A stretch of 64,000 nucleotides of DNA, taken from the NCBI GenBank assembly GCA_033851915.1, contig JAWSVM010000011.1:1-64000 (forward strand). The letters are read 5' to 3'. The DNA is from UBA1672 sp033851915 (lineage in GTDB: Bacteria > Pseudomonadota > Alphaproteobacteria > Micavibrionales > Micavibrionaceae). The translations under genes and the position numbers were made by a program. This document shows, piece after piece, positions 14,270 through 22,785 of the stretch; within the stretch, counting starts at the first letter, position 1, and each line of letters starts with the position of its first letter. The notes below the pieces were generated by a model that was not told where the DNA came from, searched no databases, and saw only the letters and a program-made list of their open reading frames with translations.

Positions 14270-14595
14270 TGAGGCGTACAATCGGTAAATTGGATCAACG
14301 TGTCACCATAGAAGAAAGATCGGTGGTTAACGATGCTGGCTCTGTAAGTAATGTCTATGTTGCTTTGGCTACTGTATGGGCGGAAGTTATCACCCTGCGC
14401 GGCAGGGAGGCATTTGAGGCTGCCAGAGTGCAGGCGCATGAGACAATACGTGTTCGTGTGCGTTATAGGGATGATGTTGGTAATACTAATCGTGTTGTCT
14501 GGATGGGACAGAGCTATAATATTGTCCATACTGACCGATCTGAAAAACGTGACGGGCTTCTATGGTTCACAGCAGAAGCAAAAGACGCAAATTAA
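14269..14595 (+). CDS. Head closure / head-tail adaptor (Phage_H_T_join)
   Basis: 108 aa from ATG 14269, which overlaps the previous stop; an earlier ATG at 14254 is inside the upstream gene. IGKLDQRVTIEERS, LATVWAEVITLRGREAFEAARVQAHETIRVRVRYRDDV and WMGQSYNIVHTDRSEKRDGLLWFTAEA are typical of PF05521, which seals the DNA exit and joins head to tail. The stop overlaps the next start. Confidence 0.9.
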   Translation: MRRTIGKLDQRVTIEERSVVNDAGSVSNVYVALATVWAEVITLRGREAFEAARVQAHETIRVRVRYRDDVGNTNRVVWMGQSYNIVHTDRSEKRDGLLWFTAEAKDAN

Positions 14596-15023
14596 TGCAT
14601 ATGAAGCTTGAGGGATTTAACGGCTTAGACCGTTTACTAAAGGATTTACCAAATAAGGTTGAAAAGCGCATTTTGCAAACATCTGTTAACGCCGCCCTGC
14701 GTGTTGGCGTTCGTGAGATAAAGAAGAATACCCCACGGGGGCTTAAGCCTTCGCAGGCAAGTAGAAAATACAAATCTCTACATAAGAATATAAGGGTAAT
14801 CCGCTTAAAACGTCATAAGGCTAACGCGAGAGCGGCGCGGATAACGACAGGTGATGCGTATTGGGGTTATATTTACGAAAAGGGATCACGATACCAAGAG
14901 GCAAAGCCTTTCTTTGAGCCTGCATTCAAGAGAAGCAGAGACAGAATGATTAAGGAGTTAGGTGATCGTATTGGAGCAGGAATTAAAAAAGAAGCTAAGA
15001 AGAGAAAATATTTTAGAAGATGA
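14595..15023 (+). CDS. HK97 gp10-like tail component
   Basis: 142 aa from ATG 14595 (TAATG overlap); ATG 14601 is nearly as likely. Very basic. Markers LEGFNGLDRLLKDLPNKVEKRIL, RVGVREIKKNTP, and GDAYWGYIYEKGSRYQEAKPFFEPAFKR match the HK97-gp10-like family, a tail terminator or neck protein. The extra basic tail (GIKKEAKKRKYFRR) is unremarkable. The stop overlaps the next start by four bases. Confidence 0.88.
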   Translation: MHMKLEGFNGLDRLLKDLPNKVEKRILQTSVNAALRVGVREIKKNTPRGLKPSQASRKYKSLHKNIRVIRLKRHKANARAARITTGDAYWGYIYEKGSRYQEAKPFFEPAFKRSRDRMIKELGDRIGAGIKKEAKKRKYFRR

Positions 15024-15406
15024 TGGAGAAAGCCCTTTATTCACTGCTTAACACTCTTGCGCCGGACAAAGTATATGCGTTGAGAGCGCGGCAGGGCGCG
15101 GTAGCACCTTTTATTGTATTTCAAGGAACAAACATTGATGAATGGCGCTCAATCAATGGGCCGTCTGGAATTGCGCAGTCGACTATGCAGATAGATTGCT
15201 ATGACAGAGAATATTACGATGCCAAAGCTCTGGCGGAGCAAGTAAGGAATTTAATAGATGGGTTTAGCGATACTGTCACATTTGAGGGTGTCGCAACGCG
15301 TTTTGGCGGAATATCACATCAAAGTGGATTTGATGTTTTAGACGAAACAGACGACCCGCCTTTATTTAGATCATCTGCATCTTACTTAATTACATACGAT
15401 CAATAA
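15020..15406 (+). CDS. Tail completion protein, DUF3168 (gp17-like)
   Basis: 128 aa. MEKALYSLLNTLAPDKVYALRARQGAVAPFIVFQ, STMQIDCYDREYYDAKALAEQVRNLIDGF and the C-terminal SASYLITYDQ are the standard pattern of DUF3168 (PF11367), the protein that caps the tail tube at the head-proximal end. It is the last gene before a terminator at 15419-15440. Confidence 0.92.
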   Translation: MMEKALYSLLNTLAPDKVYALRARQGAVAPFIVFQGTNIDEWRSINGPSGIAQSTMQIDCYDREYYDAKALAEQVRNLIDGFSDTVTFEGVATRFGGISHQSGFDVLDETDDPPLFRSSASYLITYDQ

Positions 15407-15418
15407 TTACTAACCGAA

Positions 15419-15440
15419 GGCCGCATAAGCGGTCTTTTTT
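15419..15440 (+). terminator. Rho-independent terminator between connector and tail genes
   Basis: GGCCGC (15419-15424) pairs with GCGGTC (15429-15434, one G-T pair) around a 4-nt loop, followed by six T residues. It lies between the DUF3168 gene and the tail tube gene, so it likely separates or attenuates head and tail transcripts; a new promoter or partial readthrough must serve the tail genes. Confidence 0.75.
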
Positions 15441-15463
15441 ATACCCAAAAGGAGACAGGGATA

Positions 15464-15877
15464 ATGGCTAATGCAATTGAAACACAGAGTTTTACATTAG
15501 GAATAGGTAACGGCGATGGGCCACCGGAAACCTTTACATTGGTGGGGGAAATCGTTTCTTTTACTGGATTTGATGGTCAAGCATCCGAGATTGATGTGAC
15601 GCACTTAAAATCTGATGCAAAAGAATTTTTAATGGGGTTACAGGACTTTGGGACGTTCAGTATTGAGACTAACTATCTTCCCTCTGATGCTGGGCAGGTT
15701 AAAATGCGGGCCGCTAAAGCTTCCCGAGCGATCCAGACATTCGAAGTTACATTATCAGATGCTTCTACCATTAATTTTAGCGGTTATTCTCTTTCCTCAC
15801 CTATGTCTGGTGGCGTTGATTCAAAAGTAGACGGATCGTTCGCTATACGTATTTCTGGCGATGTAACATTCTCGTAA
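15464..15877 (+). CDS. Major tail tube protein
   Basis: 137 aa. LVGEIVSFTGFDGQASEIDVTHLKSDAKEFLMGLQDFGTFSIETNY and the final SSPMSGGVDSKVDGSFAIRISGDVTFS show the beta-sandwich tail tube pattern of siphovirus major tail proteins (TIGR02126-like). An AAAAGGAGAC ribosome-binding site precedes the ATG. It polymerises around the tape measure to form the non-contractile tube. Confidence 0.9.
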   Translation: MANAIETQSFTLGIGNGDGPPETFTLVGEIVSFTGFDGQASEIDVTHLKSDAKEFLMGLQDFGTFSIETNYLPSDAGQVKMRAAKASRAIQTFEVTLSDASTINFSGYSLSSPMSGGVDSKVDGSFAIRISGDVTFS

Positions 15878-15889
15878 AGGTAACTTAAT

Positions 15890-16243
15890 ATGACTAATAA
15901 ATATAAAGGCACGGTTTCATTCAATCTGGACGGTAAGACGTACGATCTCCGTTATACTTGGGGCGCATTATCTGAAATTAAAAGCAAATACGGTGAAGAT
16001 GTTCTCAGTAATTTGTTTAGTGCTGACCCTGTGGTTTTAGCGGGTATTCTTGCGCTTGGTGTTGAGGACGGAAGTCTTGCCTCTGATGACGTAATGAAAA
16101 TTTCACCTCCCCTTAATGAGATCATCATCAAGATTGATGAGGCTTTGGCTATTGCATATTTCGGCGCTGATGGTGCAAAAGCCTTGGGGGATGAGGTTGC
16201 TCAAATTGAAAAAAAGACGAAATCAGGGAAGCGTATAAAATAG
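15890..16243 (+). CDS. Tail assembly chaperone, GTA gp11-like (0-frame product)
   Basis: 117 aa. GTVSFNLDGKTYDLRYTWGALSEIKSKYGEDVLSNLF is typical of the gene-transfer-agent gp11-like tail chaperone family (Phage_TAC_11). The position, tail tube then this gene then tape measure, is the standard site of the lambda G/GT pair. Near the 3' end codons GAA AAA AAG form an A AAA AAG slippery heptamer at 16210-16216, and a -1 shift there leads into a long open frame. So two proteins are expected, the 117-aa form and a 210-aa fusion. Confidence 0.87.
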   Translation: MTNKYKGTVSFNLDGKTYDLRYTWGALSEIKSKYGEDVLSNLFSADPVVLAGILALGVEDGSLASDDVMKISPPLNEIIIKIDEALAIAYFGADGAKALGDEVAQIEKKTKSGKRIK

Positions 16244-16285
16244 CTTTCCGCATAGGTTTAGCCCCCGATGATTTTTGGGGGCTAA
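16210..16285 (+). promoter_or_regulatory. Programmed -1 frameshift site with downstream hairpins
   Basis: A AAA AAG at 16210-16216 is in the correct phase (0-frame codons AAA at 16211, AAG at 16214). Ten bases later a hairpin pairs GGAAGC (16227-16232) with GCTTTCC (16243-16249, one bulged T). A second perfect 9-bp stem pairs 16258-16266 with 16277-16285. The 0-frame stop is 16241-16243. A -1 shift makes the next codon GAC at 16216 and opens 101 more codons. This heptamer is the same as in E. coli dnaX and in many phage tail chaperone genes. Confidence 0.85.
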
Positions 16286-16521
16286 CGCCTTGGCAATTCT
16301 CGCTTTGTGTAGAATCTTACACCGAGAAAACACAAGAACAGCGTGACCATGATGCTTATTTAATGTGGCATGGCGCGTTTCTTACAAGAGTAAAACAAAT
16401 GCCTGCTCTGGGCGAATATCTATCTAAAAATGCAAACAAAGAGCCTCACATTGATGAGGTTTCTATCAAGGCACGTTTTGTGCAATACAAAGAAAGGTTT
16501 GATAATGACAGTCGTAGCTAA
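16216..16521 (+). CDS. Tail assembly chaperone T-like domain, made by -1 frameshift
   Basis: 101 codons entered from the gp11-like frame: DEIREAYKIAFRIGLAPDDFWGLTPWQFSLCVES, then a helical DAYLMWHGAFLTRVKQMP and a C-terminal VSIKARFVQYKERFDNDSRS. There is no suitable independent start near its beginning (first ATG is at 16363, inside the domain). The LGL-P-DDFW-LTP pattern is that of the small chaperone gene after GTA gp11 (TIGR02216/rcc01693-like). The fused 210-aa protein would parallel lambda gpGT. The end overlaps the tape measure start by 17 bases. This frame does not appear as a conventional ORF because it lacks a start codon. Confidence 0.85.
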   Translation, partial: DEIREAYKIAFRIGLAPDDFWGLTPWQFSLCVESYTEKTQEQRDHDAYLMWHGAFLTRVKQMPALGEYLSKNANKEPHIDEVSIKARFVQYKERFDNDSRS

Positions 16522-18970
16522 ATTATCAGCCGATCTCTATGCAAATACATCTCGTTTTGAAACGGGGATGCGCCGTGCCCGGTCTTCAATGGGTTCTTTT
16601 ACGAGTAAAGTTGATCGCTCAATGGCGCGTTCTACGCGTTCATTTGATAGGTTTAATAAAAAAGCCACAAAAACCAGCAAAATACTCTCAAGAACAAGCA
16701 GGGAATTTGCTGGCTTTGCTGCTGCGGCTGCAACCGCACTCTCTGTTGAGAAAATCACGCGTTATTCGGATAAATACAAACAGCTTGAAGGCCGCCTTAA
16801 GATTGTTTCGAAAAACATGGGTGAAGTCAGAGATATTCAAGAAAAGCTATTTGCCGTAGCCCAGAGAACACGCCAACCTCTTGAGGCTGTAACAAACCTC
16901 TATACGCGCCTTAATATGGCCCTTGGTGAGAATAAGCGCGCCCAATATGATGTTCTTGGCATAAGTGAAACAGTATCAATGGCGTTGGCTGTTACGGGCG
17001 AGGGCGCGGCTCAATCCGCATCTGCTATTCTTCAATTTTCGCAAGCAATACAAAGTGATTTCAAAAATTCCGCGCAAGAAATAAATTCTATAATTGATAG
17101 TGCGCCCCGCCTTGCAATTGCCCTGCAAAAATCATTCGGCGATGGCACAAAAAGCCTGAAACAACTGGCTAAAGATGGTGATTTATCAACAGATACCGTT
17201 CTTAGAGCATTGGAGAGATTATCGCCCGAAGCGCGTAAAATCGCCCTTGAATTTAGCAATATGCAAGTCACGGTCAGTCAGGCATTAACACGTCTCGATA
17301 ACGCGTTCTTGAAATTGGTCGGGCAAAGTAAGATGGTTCAAGACGGAACAACAAGCTTGGCTGCTGGTATAACGTTGCTTGCTGAAAATCTTGGATATGT
17401 AGCAACGGCTGCTAGTTTGCTGGCTATTGTTCTTGGGGTTAAGTTATTATCTGGTATCACCGCGTCTGCATCTGCTTTTGCGCGATCCACCGCTGCTATA
17501 GCCGCAAATTCCGCTGCGGTAATGACGGCCACAAGAGAGGGTACTGGAAACACACGGATGGCACTGGCTATGGTTAAGGCGCAAACGGCTGCTGCTGGCA
17601 CTGTTGGCTTGACTACGATTGCGGTTAACGCACAAGGGGATGCGATTGTAAGAACCTCACTGCGGATGCGTGGTTTTGCAGCATCAGCCACATTAGCATC
17701 TTCTGCTATGGCTTTAATGGGCGGCCCCATTGGAGTGGCACTGATCGGAGCATATGGATTAATGAGTCTTGCCGCATATAATGCTGGTAAAGCGCAGCGT
17801 TTGATGAATCTTCGGGTATCGGGGTTTAAAGATAGTGCCAAGGATTATATTGGTGCAGACAATGAAAGACGCAAGGTTATAGAGGGTAATGTTCGCGGCA
17901 ATATTGAAAGTCTCAAGAAGGAATTGCAGGCTATAAATATTCTGTTTGATGCCTACAAGAAAAAGAGTTTTGGCGGTAGGTTTTTACAAAACTTTGGGGC
18001 TAATGTGGGGTTGGGTGATGGCGCTTATGATATGGCTCGTGAGGGGGCGGCCTTAGAAGGTGCTATCGCTGAAATGGAGGCTCTACAAGGTAGTCTCAAT
18101 GATATAAAAAACCCAACTGGCTCAACAGGCACAAGCGATGATGGCAAACCAAAGAAAAAAGATAAGTTCGCCGGCCTTCTTGCGGACTTAGAAAAAGAAA
18201 GTGCGGAGCTAGAAACACAAATAAGTCTCTTCGGTAAGAAGGAATCTGCGATAAATCGTGCCACAAAGATGATTGCTATTGAGCATCAGCTTATGCGGGC
18301 AGGTATTAAAATAACGAAAGAACAGCGCGATATGATAACCGCGCATTTAGATCAAATCGAGCTACAAAGTGAGGCGTATAATAAATTAGGCGCACAACAG
18401 GATATTTTGGCAGATCAAGAGCAGAAAAGACAAGAAGCCCTAGATCAATTGAACACCACTTTCTCAAGTGCATTTGAGGATGCCATAACGGGCGGTGAAA
18501 AATTCTCTAATGTTCTAAAAGGGCTTTTAAATGACATAGCGCAACTTCTTTTAAAAACTCAAGTCACAGAGCCTTTAATGTCTGGTTTGTTCGGCGGTAA
18601 ATCATCCGGCGGTGGTTTGCTTAGCGGTTTATTCGGTGGTGGCTCAGGTGGGGGCATTTTAAGTAGTGTTGCTGGATTCTTTGGTGGCAGTTCTTTTGCT
18701 ACAGGAATCGACAGTGTTCCCCGCGATATGAACGCACGTATTCATAAGGGCGAACGTATTGTAACGCGTCAAGAAAACGAGGCAATGCAGCGCGGCTCTT
18801 CTGGTGGTGATACCTATCATATTGATGCCCGTGGCGCAGAGACGGGAGTTGAGGATAGAATTCGTGATGTTTTATTGGAGGTGCGCTCACTAGAAAAGCG
18901 TGTGCCAAATATTGCAGCAAGCACGGTTCAGGATTTGAACCGCCGTAGCCCTAAATTTTTGGGGCGATGA
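16505..18970 (+). CDS. Tail tape measure protein
   Basis: 821 aa from ATG 16505 (AAAGGT upstream); earlier starts in the frame overlap the chaperone. Residues about 50-280 form the tape-measure N-domain (SRTSREFAGFAAAAATALSVEKITRYSDKYKQLEGRLKIV, then QRTRQPLEAVTNLYTRLN). Two hydrophobic stretches (about 290-330 and 395-430) could insert into membranes during DNA entry. The C-terminus has FSSAFEDAITGGEKFSNVLKGLLNDIAQLLLK, a Gly-rich linker and the common FATGIDSVPRDMNARIHKGERIVT. Length sets tail length; 821 aa suggests a moderately long tail of roughly 120 nm by the usual 0.15 nm per residue rule, an estimate. Confidence 0.93.
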   Translation: MTVVAKLSADLYANTSRFETGMRRARSSMGSFTSKVDRSMARSTRSFDRFNKKATKTSKILSRTSREFAGFAAAAATALSVEKITRYSDKYKQLEGRLKIVSKNMGEVRDIQEKLFAVAQRTRQPLEAVTNLYTRLNMALGENKRAQYDVLGISETVSMALAVTGEGAAQSASAILQFSQAIQSDFKNSAQEINSIIDSAPRLAIALQKSFGDGTKSLKQLAKDGDLSTDTVLRALERLSPEARKIALEFSNMQVTVSQALTRLDNAFLKLVGQSKMVQDGTTSLAAGITLLAENLGYVATAASLLAIVLGVKLLSGITASASAFARSTAAIAANSAAVMTATREGTGNTRMALAMVKAQTAAAGTVGLTTIAVNAQGDAIVRTSLRMRGFAASATLASSAMALMGGPIGVALIGAYGLMSLAAYNAGKAQRLMNLRVSGFKDSAKDYIGADNERRKVIEGNVRGNIESLKKELQAINILFDAYKKKSFGGRFLQNFGANVGLGDGAYDMAREGAALEGAIAEMEALQGSLNDIKNPTGSTGTSDDGKPKKKDKFAGLLADLEKESAELETQISLFGKKESAINRATKMIAIEHQLMRAGIKITKEQRDMITAHLDQIELQSEAYNKLGAQQDILADQEQKRQEALDQLNTTFSSAFEDAITGGEKFSNVLKGLLNDIAQLLLKTQVTEPLMSGLFGGKSSGGGLLSGLFGGGSGGGILSSVAGFFGGSSFATGIDSVPRDMNARIHKGERIVTRQENEAMQRGSSGGDTYHIDARGAETGVEDRIRDVLLEVRSLEKRVPNIAASTVQDLNRRSPKFLGR

Positions 18971-18971
18971 T

Positions 18972-19580
18972 ATGTATCCTTTAGAATTCCCAACGGCGGT
19001 ATCAGTTAAGTCGTTATCTTTAAATCCGATGAATGCGGTTTCAGGCACGAAAAGCCCATTCACGTATAAGCAGCAAGTTTATGATTGGGGTGGTGAGGCA
19101 TGGGCAATCAAGGGGGCATTACCTCTGATGGATAGGGATACGGCTGCGGATTACCGTAGTTTTATGCTTAAACTTAAAGGGCGTAAGGGTACTTTTCTCT
19201 TTCCTGTTCATGAAAACACACCAAGAGGCACAGCGACAGGATTGCCAGTGGTTGATGGTGCCGGGCAGGTTGGTTCGAATTTGAATATTAAGGGCTTTGA
19301 CCTAAATGTAGTTGGAATTCTAAAGTCTGCTGATTGGATACAATTAGGCTCAGGCTTAACCACAAGCCTGCACGCCGTTCTTGATGATGTTGACACGGAT
19401 GGTTTTGGAAATTGCACCGTTAATATATGGCCCGCCATTAGACAATCACCATCGGATGGCGCGGTATTAATAGTATCGGGCTGCAAGGGGCTGTTTCGCC
19501 TTTCTGGTGATGTCGGAGTTGATTTTAATACGAATAAACTTGTCAGTTTACAATCCTTCTCAGCGATGGAGGTTATTTAG
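18972..19580 (+). CDS. Distal tail-like protein
   Basis: 202 aa. The beginning (VSVKSLSLNPMNAVSGTKSPFTYKQQVYDWGGEAWAIKGALPLM) followed by ADYRSFMLKLKGRKGTFLFP is a pattern of siphovirus proteins placed directly after the tape measure, where the distal tail (Dit-like) hub lies. It is beta-rich, without membrane segments. It starts one base after the tape measure stop. The name is based on order plus weak pattern. Confidence 0.65.
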   Translation: MYPLEFPTAVSVKSLSLNPMNAVSGTKSPFTYKQQVYDWGGEAWAIKGALPLMDRDTAADYRSFMLKLKGRKGTFLFPVHENTPRGTATGLPVVDGAGQVGSNLNIKGFDLNVVGILKSADWIQLGSGLTTSLHAVLDDVDTDGFGNCTVNIWPAIRQSPSDGAVLIVSGCKGLFRLSGDVGVDFNTNKLVSLQSFSAMEVI

Positions 19581-20141
19581 ATGGCAAGAGATATATCAAG
19601 TGGTTTTCGTGATGAAATCGAAGCCGATGTCCTTTCGCCTGCGTTCATGCTGCAAGCTGATTTTGATAGCGGTACTATTTTCATATGGTCAGGTCAAAAA
19701 GACATTTTATTTAACGGTGATACGTACACGGGGCTGGGTCATTTATTAGGTATTTCAGCTATAGAGGAAACCCAAAAACTACAAGCAAACGGTGTTTCTT
19801 TTTCTTTGTCCGGCATCCCGTCAACGTTGGTGAGCGTTGCACTACAAGAAGATTATCAGGGTAGGGCGATTACAGCTTGGTTTGCAGTCCTTAACCGAGA
19901 AACGGAAACTATTATAGGTGATTACAGATTATTTTCGGGTCAAATGGACGTCATGGAAATTAGTGATGATGGGGAAAATTCCACCATTACAATACGTGCA
20001 GAGAGTGACTTGATTGATTTGCGTGAAGCGAAAGAGCGCAGATATACACCCGAAGATCAAAAGATTGACTATCCCGATGATAAGGGAATGGATTTTGTGC
20101 CAACCATCCAAGAGATAGAAATTGTATGGGGTACAACATGA
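19581..20141 (+). CDS. DUF2163 tail hub protein
   Basis: 186 aa. ARDISSGFRDEIEADVLSPAFMLQADFDSGTIFIWSG, YTGLGHLLGISAIEETQKLQANGVSFSLSG and DYRLFSGQMDVMEISDDGENSTITIRAESDLIDL are standard for the N-terminal domain of DUF2163/phiJL001 Gp84-type proteins, shared by tailed phages and GTAs, which form part of the tail hub. The usual C-terminal Gp84 cysteine-rich region is absent or reduced, so the protein is shorter than typical GTA relatives. Tail order agrees. Confidence 0.85.
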   Translation: MARDISSGFRDEIEADVLSPAFMLQADFDSGTIFIWSGQKDILFNGDTYTGLGHLLGISAIEETQKLQANGVSFSLSGIPSTLVSVALQEDYQGRAITAWFAVLNRETETIIGDYRLFSGQMDVMEISDDGENSTITIRAESDLIDLREAKERRYTPEDQKIDYPDDKGMDFVPTIQEIEIVWGTT

Positions 20142-20530
20142 GAGATATTATCTTGGATAAATTCATTACGATGATGTCAAAAACTCCTTTTGAATGGGGC
20201 GTATGTGATTGCGCTTTATTTGTTGCTGATTGGTGTGTTGTTTACGGTGGATTTGACCCCGCAGAAAGCTACAGAGGAAGGTATAAAACGGAGATAGGCG
20301 CGAAAAGACAGCTCTTAAAAAAAGATAAATCTATGGCGAATGCTCTGGATTTATTTATGCAGAGAATTAAGCCTAATTTTGCCCAAAAAGGTGATGTCTG
20401 CTGCGCTGATCTTGATGATGGTTTGACTATGGGAATAGTTGCTGGGCGTGGAAATGTTTGGTTTAAAACCGATAAAGAGGGGATGATATTAATAAAAATT
20501 ACGCCGAAAATTGTCTGGAGAGTTAGATAA
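20138..20530 (+). CDS. NlpC/P60-like peptidase, DUF6950 type, tail-associated
   Basis: 130 aa from ATG 20138 (ATGA overlap with the previous stop); ATG 20126 is an alternative. FEWGVCDCALFVADWCVVYGGFDPAESYRGRYKTEIGAKRQLLKK holds the Cys of an NlpC/P60-like active site (WG-x-x-DC), and a later MGIVAGRGNVWF strand. Such small peptidases sit between the hub and tip proteins in GTA-like and lambda-like tails and may cut peptidoglycan for DNA entry. The catalytic His is not obvious, so activity is uncertain. Confidence 0.72.
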   Translation: MRDIILDKFITMMSKTPFEWGVCDCALFVADWCVVYGGFDPAESYRGRYKTEIGAKRQLLKKDKSMANALDLFMQRIKPNFAQKGDVCCADLDDGLTMGIVAGRGNVWFKTDKEGMILIKITPKIVWRVR

Positions 20531-22785
20531 TGAGGGACGGTTGGTTTGGTGTTGCTCCAATATGCTCATCTGATTATTTGCAGTATAAAGGCCCGTATCC
20601 TTATGGGAATCATGGGCCAAGAGAATTGCATCAGCCGCCCGTTGTGGCTGCCGTTGCGATTGCTTTTGCAGGAGGGATGGGACCAGCCACATTAGGGCAA
20701 TTACTTGTCGCTAAATTATTGGTAGGGGCTGCGACATCTATTGCTTTAGGTGTTCTTTCTAGTGCGCTCGCGCCTAAGCCTGAAACGCCTGACTTATCTA
20801 GTTTTTCTTCCATTAAATCATCCGGATTAACGAGACAAATTCGACAAGCCGTTACTGAAAGACGGGTCGTCTACGGAGAAACACGCGTTAGTGGCCCGAT
20901 AATGTTTATATCCACCACTGGCGATAATAAATATCTTCATATGATTATAGCGCTAGGGGATCATGAGTTTGAAGATATAGGAGAGGTTTTTGCGAATGAT
21001 CTATCTATTGCTCCGGATCAAATGGATGTTGATGGCCTTGTTACATCGGGACGTTATTCTGGTCTAATCAGAATAAAGAAACACCTTGGTGATGTAGATC
21101 AATTTGCTGACGGTGATTTGGTCTCCGAAGTCACGGAATGGACATCAGACCATAGATTGCGAGGTGTCACGTACCTTTATGCCAGAATTAAGTTTGATAG
21201 AGATGCTTTTCCCACGGGGATTCCAAATTTCTCTGCATGGGTAAAAGGGAAAAAGGTTTTAGACCCGCGTGATGCTGTTGAGAGGTGGACGCCGTGTATC
21301 CCGCTTTTCTGTCGAGATTACCTAACGTGGGAACGTTATGGTTTGGATGCAAAGGAGGAAAGAATTGATGATGTTGCTTTGATGGCATCAGCGAACACAA
21401 GTGATGAAATGGTCAATGTTTCAGATTTGAGCGTGAACATTATTGATGTTGATGAATCTGGTGATCTAATAGAATTAGATGGTGAAATTATACAATTTCA
21501 AACTGGGGATATGGTCAACCTTGTCGGAACTTCGTTACCCGAAGGATTATCTGAATTAACTGATTATTATATTATTGTGTACCAGAGAAGAGAAACACCT
21601 CGCATCAGGTTGGCCGATACTCTAGCGGATGCGATAGGCGGTACAGCAGTTGATATAACCTCTGATGGCACAGGAAGCATTATAAAGAAGGCAGAGCCAA
21701 GATATCACGGTGGCGGTGTTGTTAAATCTAGCGCCGAGCGTGGTGCGAACCTTGATGAAATGACAAATGGTATGGCTGGATATGTTATTTATTCAGGGGG
21801 TGCTTGGCGTATTTTGGCGGGCGAGTATCAAACACCAACTATTTCGTTTGATGAAAATGATGTTATCGGGCGGATAAATATACAAACAAAAGTCAGTAAA
21901 AGAGATCGCTTTAATATAATTCAGGGTGTTTATGTCAGTCCATTGAACGAAGGGAATCCGAGTGATTACCCGGCTGTTAAGAATGCAAGCTATCAGGCAC
22001 AGGATGGCTCTAAAATTAAAAAGGATATTAATCAAGCGTACGTGCAAAGGCCACACCATGCGCAGCGGGTTGGTAAAGTATATCTTGAGAGATCACGGCA
22101 AGAAATAGTATTTAATGCACCCTTTAAATTGACAGCATTCAACACACAGGTCGCAGATAATTTCTTTTTTAACTTCGCAAAATACGGCTGGGAAAATAAA
22201 ATTTTCGAAGTTATAGATTGGGATATCGCTTCTATAGCTGGTGGTGATGGCGTTGAAGTGCCCGTTATTAATATTACCGCAAGGGAAAATGCACCAGAGG
22301 TTTATGATTGGAACAGCGGCGAAGAAACTCGCGTTGACCCTGCACCGAATACGAATCTACCTAACGCGTTCAATGTTACCGTTGTGGGTGGCTTTTCTTT
22401 AGATTCAATCCCTGTTTTTACGCAAGATCAGGATAGGATTTACAATATACTCGCGAGCTGGGAAACACACGAAAATCAGTTTGTTGCGTCTGGTGGTAAA
22501 TTTGAAATTGAGTATAAAACTGCCGAGGAGATAGTTTACAAATCTGCAGGCATTGTTGATGGATCAATCAGTGAAATGCGCATAACCGCGCTGCAACCTG
22601 ATACGTTATACGACATCAGGATATACGCATTTAATAATTTAGGAGTACGAAGCCAGCCCTCATTAATTGAGGGTTTTTTAGTGGGAACAACCGTGACCAC
22701 GGACACCGAGGACTGGGAGAGTGAAGACCTTCTGCCTGAGGATTGGGAAAACGACACATTACCATCAGAGGATTGGGAAGCATGA
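20530..22785 (+). CDS. Tail tip / host specificity protein (J-like)
   Basis: 751 aa. Residues about 36-80 are hydrophobic (VVAAVAIAFAGGMGPATLGQLLVAKLLVGAATSIALGVLSSAL), typical for the N-terminus of lambda J and related phage-tail proteins. RQIRQAVTERRVVYGETRVSGPI is the conserved block thereafter. The C-terminal 130 residues contain a fibronectin type III-like domain (RIYNILASWETHENQFV ... LQPDTLYDIRIYAFNNLG). The last 26 residues repeat EDWE three times. It probably forms the central tail fibre base that contacts the host. Length is shorter than lambda J (1132 aa). Confidence 0.85.
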   Translation: MRDGWFGVAPICSSDYLQYKGPYPYGNHGPRELHQPPVVAAVAIAFAGGMGPATLGQLLVAKLLVGAATSIALGVLSSALAPKPETPDLSSFSSIKSSGLTRQIRQAVTERRVVYGETRVSGPIMFISTTGDNKYLHMIIALGDHEFEDIGEVFANDLSIAPDQMDVDGLVTSGRYSGLIRIKKHLGDVDQFADGDLVSEVTEWTSDHRLRGVTYLYARIKFDRDAFPTGIPNFSAWVKGKKVLDPRDAVERWTPCIPLFCRDYLTWERYGLDAKEERIDDVALMASANTSDEMVNVSDLSVNIIDVDESGDLIELDGEIIQFQTGDMVNLVGTSLPEGLSELTDYYIIVYQRRETPRIRLADTLADAIGGTAVDITSDGTGSIIKKAEPRYHGGGVVKSSAERGANLDEMTNGMAGYVIYSGGAWRILAGEYQTPTISFDENDVIGRINIQTKVSKRDRFNIIQGVYVSPLNEGNPSDYPAVKNASYQAQDGSKIKKDINQAYVQRPHHAQRVGKVYLERSRQEIVFNAPFKLTAFNTQVADNFFFNFAKYGWENKIFEVIDWDIASIAGGDGVEVPVINITARENAPEVYDWNSGEETRVDPAPNTNLPNAFNVTVVGGFSLDSIPVFTQDQDRIYNILASWETHENQFVASGGKFEIEYKTAEEIVYKSAGIVDGSISEMRITALQPDTLYDIRIYAFNNLGVRSQPSLIEGFLVGTTVTTDTEDWESEDLLPEDWENDTLPSEDWEA

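Noticed and set aside
17338..17841. 167-codon open frame antisense to the tape measure gene
   Set aside because: It is the complement of the Ala/Thr-rich hydrophobic part of the tape measure protein and has no independent start signal.
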